A DNA stretch of 64,000 bases. Origin: Flavobacteria bacterium RIFCSPLOWO2_12_FULL_35_11 (GTDB taxonomy: Bacteria > Bacteroidota > Bacteroidia > Flavobacteriales > Flavobacteriaceae). Positions 7,660-13,256 of this stretch are shown here, in pieces. The stretch spans positions 1-64,000 of the forward strand of contig MGWK01000055.1 in assembly GCA_001800975.1 (NCBI GenBank), written 5' to 3'. Within the stretch, counting starts at the first letter, position 1. The number at the start of each line of letters is the position of its first letter. The notes below the pieces were generated by a model, which was not told where the DNA came from, searched no databases, and saw nothing but the letters and a program-made list of their open reading frames with translations. The position numbers and the translations under genes are program-made.

Positions 7660-7977
7660 ATGATAGAATTAAAAACACCGTCGGAAATTATAGATATTTT
7701 AATTGAAACTATAGAAAAAACAAGGAAAAAAAATAAGCTTAGACAAATAGATTTATGTAAAAGTGCTGATGTGCCTCTTGCTACCTATCAAAATTTTCTT
7801 TATTCAAAAACAATAAGTTTAACAAGTTTAATAAAAGTCATGTATGTATTAAAAATGAATAATAATCTTGAAAAATTTATTTATTTTGAGGAAACAATAA
7901 GTTTAAAAGATATTAGACTAACTAAAAAGAAAAAAGCCTCTCCTAAAAGAATAAGGATAAGTGATGAAAAAAGATGA
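7660..7977 (+). CDS. HipB-like XRE-family antitoxin of module 3
   Basis: The protein has 105 residues with a helix-turn-helix near residues 20-55 (NKLRQIDLCKSADVPLATYQ) and a Lys-rich C-terminus. It starts behind AGGAAG with a short spacer and overlaps the next gene by 14 bases. By position and size it is the cognate antitoxin and autorepressor of the HipA-like kinase that follows. Confidence 0.78.
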   Translation: MIELKTPSEIIDILIETIEKTRKKNKLRQIDLCKSADVPLATYQNFLYSKTISLTSLIKVMYVLKMNNNLEKFIYFEETISLKDIRLTKKKKASPKRIRISDEKR

Positions 7978-9382
7978 TTTACTAGAAGTTGAAGCGTTTA
8001 TATATGGGATAAAAATAGGAACTTTAGCTATGCTTGACGGGAAAGTATATTTTGAATATGACCCAAATTTTAAAGATAACAATTTAGAAATTTCTCCTAT
8101 AAAATTAAACACAAAAGATATAAAAGACACCTACTTAAATAGTGATTGTTTTGACATATATCATGGTATGGCAGGTGTTTTTTTTGATTCATTGCCCGAT
8201 AAACACGGTATGCCATTTATTTATAGATACTTTGAAAGCAAAGGCTTTAAGAAAAGTGAGGTTTCTCTGCTCCATAAATTAACTTTTATTGCAGACCGTG
8301 GAATGGGGGCAATAGAGTATAAACCAAAAGAACACCAAGACCCTGTTGTTAAAATTGGTTTGGTCGAATCTGTAAAATCTTTGCGTGATGATATGAATAA
8401 AATATTTGAAAATAATGCCTTAGAATATTCGATAGATATGCTTATGAATATAATAGATAGTGCCTCTCCCATTGGTGGAGCAAGACCTAAAATGTTAATT
8501 TTATTCAATAGTCAAACAAGACAGATAAAATATAATAATAAATCTCTTGAACAAGGGTTTAAAAGAGCTATTATTAAATTTGATGAAGTTTATCCAGATG
8601 AAAATTTAATTAATAAAAGTTTAGAATTTACTAAACTTGAATATTTATTTATGGATATAGCAAAAGATTGTGGTATAGAAATACCAAATATTTTACTGTT
8701 TGAAGAACAAAATCAACATCATCTCATTTTAGAAAGATATGACAGAGATAGGAATGATAATAAAATTCATATTTGTAGTGCCTCTGGACTTATGCACAAA
8801 GATATTAGTGTTGCAAAAGTAATGTCATATGAGGAGCTTTTTGCCTTTACTAATAAAATATGTGCTAAACAATCAGAAATTAATCAACTTTATAAAAGAA
8901 TGATTTTTAATGTTTTGTGTTTAAATTTTGATGACCATGCTAAAAATTTTGAATTTATGATGGATAGAAGAGGCGAGTGGAGTTTAGCTCCCGCGTATGA
9001 TGTCACATACTCAAAAGGGGCAGTCAAGGAGCATTTGACGACAATTAATGGCAAAGGCAAGGATTTTGTTATTGATGATTTTCTGAAGATTGCATCAGAG
9101 AATCTTATTGATAAAAGCAAAGCACTTACTATTATCTCTGCAATAGCAAGTGAATTATCAACTTTCAAAGAAAGAGCTGAAAAATTAGACATAAGCACCA
9201 AATCTGTTAATGAGTGTTGGGATGATATTCAGGAACAACTTAATCTAGTGAAATTTGATATTCCACCTCATTTATGTGGGGTATCAATAGCTACAAAAAA
9301 TATTAGAGACATGAGCGACAAAGAACGCGAAGATGCCGTTCGAGCGTTAGCGGACGGTGATCCGGGGTTGAAACTTGGTTAA
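7964..9382 (+). CDS. hipA: HipA-like kinase toxin 3 with shared C-terminal tail
   Basis: The protein has 472 residues from the ATG at 7964, 6 bases after AAGGA (7953-7957); the GTG at 7961 is a weaker choice. HipA N-terminal domain, SASPIGGARPKML, LILERYDRD, catalytic NFDDHAKNFE (Asp323/Asp324) and LAPAYDVTYS identify the kinase. This module is more AT-rich than hipA2, which suggests a separate origin. The tail is EREDAVRALADGDPGLKLG, with one change (Ser to Pro) from the consensus. Confidence 0.88.
   Translation: MKKDDLLEVEAFIYGIKIGTLAMLDGKVYFEYDPNFKDNNLEISPIKLNTKDIKDTYLNSDCFDIYHGMAGVFFDSLPDKHGMPFIYRYFESKGFKKSEVSLLHKLTFIADRGMGAIEYKPKEHQDPVVKIGLVESVKSLRDDMNKIFENNALEYSIDMLMNIIDSASPIGGARPKMLILFNSQTRQIKYNNKSLEQGFKRAIIKFDEVYPDENLINKSLEFTKLEYLFMDIAKDCGIEIPNILLFEEQNQHHLILERYDRDRNDNKIHICSASGLMHKDISVAKVMSYEELFAFTNKICAKQSEINQLYKRMIFNVLCLNFDDHAKNFEFMMDRRGEWSLAPAYDVTYSKGAVKEHLTTINGKGKDFVIDDFLKIASENLIDKSKALTIISAIASELSTFKERAEKLDISTKSVNECWDDIQEQLNLVKFDIPPHLCGVSIATKNIRDMSDKEREDAVRALADGDPGLKLG
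9323..9382 (+). repeat. tail repeat copy 4
   Basis: Shared with the other copies from gaacgcgaagatgc to the stop, with two substitutions. After the stop it continues into the 94-bp block shared with copy 7, not into the ttaagttgtttt version. Confidence 0.85.
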
Positions 9383-9476
9383 CGCTATATTGTAGTATAG
9401 TTTTAAAGGAGTATGTAAGGTTGTTTCGTATAAACTACGCTCTAGTATAGTTTATGAGGATGGGTTGTTGTGGCAA
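9383..9476 (+). promoter_or_regulatory. 94-bp promoter/operator block (first copy) of HipBA module 4
   Basis: This block contains TAGTATAGTTT twice in direct orientation (after 9390 and near 9444) and ATAAACTAC in the opposite sense between them, an arrangement expected for a repressor-binding array. It ends in gtggcaa, the start codon region of the module 4 antitoxin. A diverged copy of the same length lies at 13075-13168 without the antitoxin. Confidence 0.6.
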
Positions 9477-9712
9477 AAAAAGTAGTGGTTTCCGAAAAGC
9501 CGGTATCAAAAATAATAGAGTCTGCGGCGGATGTTGGCAGGATTATCAAATACGCAAGAACTTCTAATGGTTTAAGTATTGCAGAGGCTGCTAAGCTTTG
9601 CAACATAAGCCACATTACTTTTGCTGATTTAGAAAAAGGGAAGGGAGATGTGAAATTTTCAACTGTTTGGCATATTTGCCATATGTTTGGATTAAAAATC
9701 ACTTTTATATGA
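9470..9712 (+). CDS. HipB-like XRE-family antitoxin of module 4
   Basis: The protein has 80 residues, starting at a GTG about 9 bases after AGGA. Residues about 22-75 are a classic HipB-type helix-turn-helix (IIKYARTSNGLSIAEAAKLC, then NISHITFADLEKGKGDVKFS). The stop overlaps the next start (ATGA, 9709-9712). It should repress the promoter block upstream and bind the HipA protein. A decayed second copy of its promoter and first codons occurs after the zeta gene. Confidence 0.85.
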   Translation: MAKKVVVSEKPVSKIIESAADVGRIIKYARTSNGLSIAEAAKLCNISHITFADLEKGKGDVKFSTVWHICHMFGLKITFI

Positions 9713-11094
9713 ACAAGCTAGATGTCTTTTTCAATAACGAGCTTATTGCGCATGTTGCATATTCTGCATACGAGGATAAATATGAATTTCTCTATAAGGA
9801 TAGCTGGAAAGAGAGCGGTTTTGAGCTCTCGCCACATCTCTCCTTTGATAAAACGGCCTCATCAAAAACAGTTAAAAATTTTATAGAAAATTTACTGCCC
9901 GAAGGGCGTGCGCTTGATGATATTGTCCGCTTCAATAATCTTTCAAAAAATAATCATTTTGCTATTCTTGGGGCTATTGGCTCCGAAACGGCAGGAGCAA
10001 TAACATTTATCTCGGAACAAAGCAAGACGGAGGATGTCTTTAGAGAGGTCTCTCTTGACGAGCTAGGCGAGAGGATCAAGCAGAGGGAGTTTCAATCCAT
10101 CGCCGTGTGGGACGGCAAGGTTAGGGTTTCTATTGCCGGAGTTCAAGACAAGCTCCCTCTTGTAATTATAGATGGGAAGATTGGGTTTGGAGAGGGGAAG
10201 TACGCCTCTACTCATATTCTAAAATTTGGAAATAAAAAGGATGAGAATATTGTTCTTAATGAGTATATCTCTCTTAAGCTGCTTGAGAGCGCAGGGTTCA
10301 AGGTTGCAAACTCCTCTTTGTGGAATTTGGCGGGCGAGAGCGTTCTTGTAGTAGAGCGATTTGATAGAGCAATAGAGGATGGCAGTATTAAAAGAACGCA
10401 TATTATAGATGCCTGTCAAATGTTGGATATGCCTGCGAGCTATAAGTATGAGCAGAACTTTGGCAATGGAAGAGATGTGAAAAATATAAGAGAGGGAGTT
10501 TCTTTTAAAAAGCTCTTCTCTCTGGCGGATAGGTGCAGGGTTCCGGTCGTTGCAAAAAAAGAGCTTATTGCTTGGGTGTGTGGGAATTTGATTCTTGGCA
10601 ACTCTGATGCGCATGGTAAAAATATCTCATTTCTTGTTAATAGAGACGGTATCGAAATAGCACCTGTTTATGATGTGACAAACATCTCTCTTTTGAGAGA
10701 GAGGTATGACTCCTCTATTGCTATGTCTATTAATGAGGAGCACAATATCGAGGCTCTTACGAATTATGATTTTGAAGAGTTTTGCAGTGAAAACGATATT
10801 AATATGGATTTTTTTGCTGCAACTTTTGAAAAAATCTCGAAAAACATAATAAAGGGGTTTGATTCTAAAGCGCTGATCTTAGAAGTGAAGAAGTTTGGCG
10901 GGACCAACTTTTTGGTGCAATACAAAGAGGATGTTCTTCGCCGCAGTGATAAGCTCTTAAGCGTTTTAAAGCTTTTTGACTGTGACAAAGGGGAACTCCC
11001 GGACAGAGATGATATTAAAGCGATGAGCAAGACTGAGCGCGAGGATGCTGTTCGAGCGTTAGCGGACGGTGATTCGGGATTGAAGCTTGGTTAA
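9709..11094 (+). CDS. hipA: HipA kinase toxin 4 (closest to classical HipA) with shared tail
   Basis: The protein has 461 residues from the ATG at 9709; an upstream in-frame start inside the antitoxin gene is unlikely. It is closer to the classical HipA layout than hipA1-3: FELSPHL, LLPEGRALDD, GAIGSETAGA, the SIAGVQDKLP motif, VLVVERFDR, and catalytic GNSDAHGKNIS (Asn298, Asp300, His302) followed by APVYDV. It should phosphorylate a translation-related target and cause dormancy. The tail EREDAVRALADGDSGLKLG follows KAMSKT. Confidence 0.9.
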   Translation: MNKLDVFFNNELIAHVAYSAYEDKYEFLYKDSWKESGFELSPHLSFDKTASSKTVKNFIENLLPEGRALDDIVRFNNLSKNNHFAILGAIGSETAGAITFISEQSKTEDVFREVSLDELGERIKQREFQSIAVWDGKVRVSIAGVQDKLPLVIIDGKIGFGEGKYASTHILKFGNKKDENIVLNEYISLKLLESAGFKVANSSLWNLAGESVLVVERFDRAIEDGSIKRTHIIDACQMLDMPASYKYEQNFGNGRDVKNIREGVSFKKLFSLADRCRVPVVAKKELIAWVCGNLILGNSDAHGKNISFLVNRDGIEIAPVYDVTNISLLRERYDSSIAMSINEEHNIEALTNYDFEEFCSENDINMDFFAATFEKISKNIIKGFDSKALILEVKKFGGTNFLVQYKEDVLRRSDKLLSVLKLFDCDKGELPDRDDIKAMSKTEREDAVRALADGDSGLKLG

Positions 11095-11095
11095 G
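11035..11095 (+). repeat. tail repeat copy 5
   Basis: Tail DNA with the variant gggattgaagctt, shared only with copy 6. The stop codon lies inside TTAAG, the first box of the 33-bp promoter element that follows. Confidence 0.85.
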
Positions 11096-11123
11096 GTTTA
11101 TTTTATTATAAACCTATTATAAT
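11091..11123 (+). promoter_or_regulatory. 33-bp TTAAG/TATAAT element upstream of AbiE-like module 2
   Basis: TTAAG at 11091, TTTTATTATA at 11101 and TATTATAAT at 11115-11123, with the standard spacing. It lies 59 bases before the start at 11150. Confidence 0.75.
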
Positions 11124-11149
11124 TTATAGATAGTTGAAAGGGGATTTTT

Positions 11150-11467
11150 TTGAAAACAATATACAGCTTAGACAGAATTCAACAAAACTGTTTTTGGGAT
11201 TATACCTTTACAAATGAAGAAATTTTACGGATGGCGCAAGAGGGCACAGACCATGAGGTGAATTTTTTATTTAATAAAATATTTGCCAACAGTACCCGCC
11301 CTGAGTATGATCTTAGGATTTTTACAAAAGAGGTCTTGGTGAAGAAACTAGAAGCTTATGTTCCTCCGCGCTTTAATAATAAATATTTTTCTCATAGATT
11401 AAAAGTATTAAAATTAATATTTGATATTGATAAAACACCAATTGAGGAGTTAAGATGGAAAAAATAG
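11150..11467 (+). CDS. antitoxin-like partner of nucleotidyltransferase 2
   Basis: The protein has 105 residues from a TTG start behind GAAAGGGGA (11136-11144). It is a small, charged, helical protein with LDRIQQNCFWDYTFTNEEIL at the N-terminus. Its last 13 bases overlap the nucleotidyltransferase gene. Short proteins of this type are often found immediately upstream of AbiEii-like toxins and are regarded as their antitoxins; I infer the same here from position. It is transcribed from the element-wide promoter, not from a hip-type promoter. Confidence 0.62.
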   Translation: MKTIYSLDRIQQNCFWDYTFTNEEILRMAQEGTDHEVNFLFNKIFANSTRPEYDLRIFTKEVLVKKLEAYVPPRFNNKYFSHRLKVLKLIFDIDKTPIEELRWKK

Positions 11468-12249
11468 ATTATCAAAAACTGTATGCTTTGCAGGATGAAG
11501 TCTTAGAGTTTGTGAACTCCAAAGTTAATGATTTCTATTTAACGGGTGGTACGGCACTTAATAGGTTTTTGTTTAAAGAAAACACTAGACATTCCGATGA
11601 TTTGGATTTTTTCATATCAAGCAGCACTGATTTATCTAGCTCGCCTCAAGAGCAGATAAAAGAAATTATTACTTTGTTGAAAAACAATTTTGATACTAAA
11701 ATTGAATCAAGTTATGATGATTTCAGCAGGATTATTATCTCAAAAGATGAAACGAAATTGCAAGTTGATTTTATTAATGATGTTGTTACTAGATTTGGCA
11801 ATTCTTTAAAAATTAACGGTTTTTGGATTGATAATCCACGAAATATATTATCAAATAAAATTTCAGCAATAATGAGCAGAGACGAAGAGAAAGATATATA
11901 TGATTTGTATCTTCTTTTTAAAAACATAGAAATTGATTGGGAAATTCTTATTTCGGAAGCTCAAGAAAAAGAGCATTTTCAAAGCTCTGATTTTATTGCT
12001 AGACTTAAAATTTTCCCGGTTTCTCTGCTTGATAATATTAAAACCGATGATAAAGAATTTTTAGAAGAGATCAAGGCTGATTTTAGCAATCTTGTCGCCA
12101 ATATTGAGAGGTTAGGGCAACAAGAGGATATGGTAGGTTTTTCTGTTGAACAACTAGCCATGAGCCATGCAGGTTCTCTTGATGTAGCCGATGTCAAAAG
12201 GGAAGTTGAACGGTTAGCGGACGGTGATTCGGGATTGAAGCTTAAATAA
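11455..12249 (+). CDS. AbiEii/AbiGii-type nucleotidyltransferase toxin 2 with variant tail
   Basis: The protein has 264 residues. FYLTGGTALNRF (Gly31-Gly32-Thr33) and RHSDDLDFF (Asp48-Asp49, Asp51) form the nucleotidyltransferase signature, followed by LQVDFIND and DIYDLYLL, as in the AbiEii/MNT superfamily. The end differs from the other modules: VKREVERLADGDSGLKLK. Only the last part of the tail is shared, so the block here is shorter (33 bp) and ends in Lys. The stop is followed after 15 bases by the zeta gene, so those two probably share a transcript. Confidence 0.82.
   Translation: MEKIDYQKLYALQDEVLEFVNSKVNDFYLTGGTALNRFLFKENTRHSDDLDFFISSSTDLSSSPQEQIKEIITLLKNNFDTKIESSYDDFSRIIISKDETKLQVDFINDVVTRFGNSLKINGFWIDNPRNILSNKISAIMSRDEEKDIYDLYLLFKNIEIDWEILISEAQEKEHFQSSDFIARLKIFPVSLLDNIKTDDKEFLEEIKADFSNLVANIERLGQQEDMVGFSVEQLAMSHAGSLDVADVKREVERLADGDSGLKLK
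12211..12243 (+). repeat. tail repeat copy 6 (short)
   Basis: Only cggttagcggacggtgattc and the following gggattgaagctt are shared. The helix-forming first half of the tail is replaced by unrelated codons. Confidence 0.8.
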
Positions 12250-12264
12250 TAAGGAGAGTATTAT

Positions 12265-13074
12265 ATGTCCGATAAAGAATTTTTAGATATTGTTGCGAAG
12301 GAGCTCTTTACAAAAGAGAACCTTACGGAAGCGGAGATTGAAATCCGCGCCTATGAGAAAGTGAAGTCCATGAGACAGATACTTCCTAACAAATATTTTC
12401 ATTATAAAAACATGGATAAGAAAATAATCTTTATGGCTGGGAGTCCGGGGGCGGGGAAGTCTGAGACTGCTCAATTGATTTTAAGAGACAGGTTTAAGAT
12501 TGATATTATTGATACCGATGAGATCCGCAAAGAATTAAGTGAAGATGGCGGTAAAAATGCGCATCTTTACCAAAAGGCGAGCTCAAAAGGTGTGAGCATT
12601 TTGATTGACTATGCCTTTAAAAACGGCTTCTCTTTTATCCTTGACGGCAACTTTGCCGAATATGATGTTCAAAAGAAGAATATTGATAGAGCGATTAAAC
12701 ATGGATATGAGATTGAGATTGTTTTTGTAAGCAGGGCGATTGATGCTGCTCAGAGATTTACAAAAATAAGAGAAGAAAAAAGTGGGCGAAGAGTCCCCGA
12801 TGATGTGTTTATCGAAAAATCTATGGGCGCGATAGAGACGGTCAGGAAATTTATTAGTGATGTCCGTGTTGATTTTTATGATTTAGAGCACGGGGAGATA
12901 AAAAAAGATATTTCAAAAGAAGAATTTAATTCTTTGACATCAAATAATTTTAATATTTTGTGCTCCATGCTGGAAGTGCAAAAGCTTCTTAATGGGAATG
13001 GTTTAAGTAGCAAAGAGTGCGAAGATGCTGTTCGGGCGTTGGCGGACGGTGATTCGGGGTTGAAGCTTGGTTAG
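12265..13074 (+). CDS. zeta-toxin-like P-loop kinase with shared tail, no dedicated antitoxin
   Basis: The protein has 269 residues. Walker A is GSPGAGKS (Gly59-Ser66), followed by DIIDTDEIRKEL and an Arg-rich lid (SGRRVPDD), as in zeta/PezT-type kinases, which phosphorylate UDP-N-acetylglucosamine and block wall synthesis. No epsilon or PezA-like gene lies next to it, and it follows the AbiEii gene directly. After NFNIL it continues CSMLEVQKLLNGNGLSSK and then the tail ECEDAVRALADGDSGLKLG. A remnant at 2351-2434 shows a version ending NILLNQL, without extension. Substrate is inferred from family only. Confidence 0.82.
   Translation: MSDKEFLDIVAKELFTKENLTEAEIEIRAYEKVKSMRQILPNKYFHYKNMDKKIIFMAGSPGAGKSETAQLILRDRFKIDIIDTDEIRKELSEDGGKNAHLYQKASSKGVSILIDYAFKNGFSFILDGNFAEYDVQKKNIDRAIKHGYEIEIVFVSRAIDAAQRFTKIREEKSGRRVPDDVFIEKSMGAIETVRKFISDVRVDFYDLEHGEIKKDISKEEFNSLTSNNFNILCSMLEVQKLLNGNGLSSKECEDAVRALADGDSGLKLG
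13015..13074 (+). repeat. tail repeat copy 7
   Basis: Tail DNA with two or three substitutions relative to copies 1-3 (gagtgcgaag, cgggcgttggcg). It continues after the stop into the second copy of the 94-bp promoter block. Confidence 0.85.
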
Positions 13075-13168
13075 CGCTATATTGTAGTATAGTTTTAAAG
13101 GAGTTTATAAGGTTATCTCGGATAAACTACATTCTAGTATAGTTTATAAGGATGGGTTATCGTGGCAA
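13075..13168 (+). repeat. second copy of the 94-bp promoter/antitoxin-start block (decayed cassette)
   Basis: It matches 9383-9476 over its full length with scattered substitutions and ends in the same gtggcaa start. No antitoxin follows: the reading frame runs into unrelated sequence. It looks like a deleted HipBA cassette that left its promoter behind. Confidence 0.8.
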
Positions 13169-13199
13169 GTGGTCGCCGTATATTTTTGTTTACACACGC

Positions 13200-13232
13200 T
13201 TAAGGCTAAATTTATTATAATGTTATTAAAAT
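13200..13232 (+). promoter_or_regulatory. 33-bp TTAAG/TATAAT element upstream of the helicase
   Basis: TTAAG at 13200, ATTTATTATA at 13210 and TATTAAAAT at 13224, a slightly diverged copy, 57 bases before the ATG at 13257. Confidence 0.6.
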
Positions 13233-13256
13233 AGAAGATAAATATAAGGGTTTGAT

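Noticed and set aside
9667-9708. Upstream start for the fourth HipA.
   Set aside because: It lies inside the antitoxin gene; the ATG at 9709 overlaps the antitoxin stop as ATGA and gives a normal HipA N-terminus.
4106-13074. Integron attC sites in the tail repeats.
   Set aside because: GTTAAGT resembles a core site, but no matching imperfect palindrome pair and no integrase of the IntI type were found; only a short AACTT/AAGTT dyad is present in some copies.
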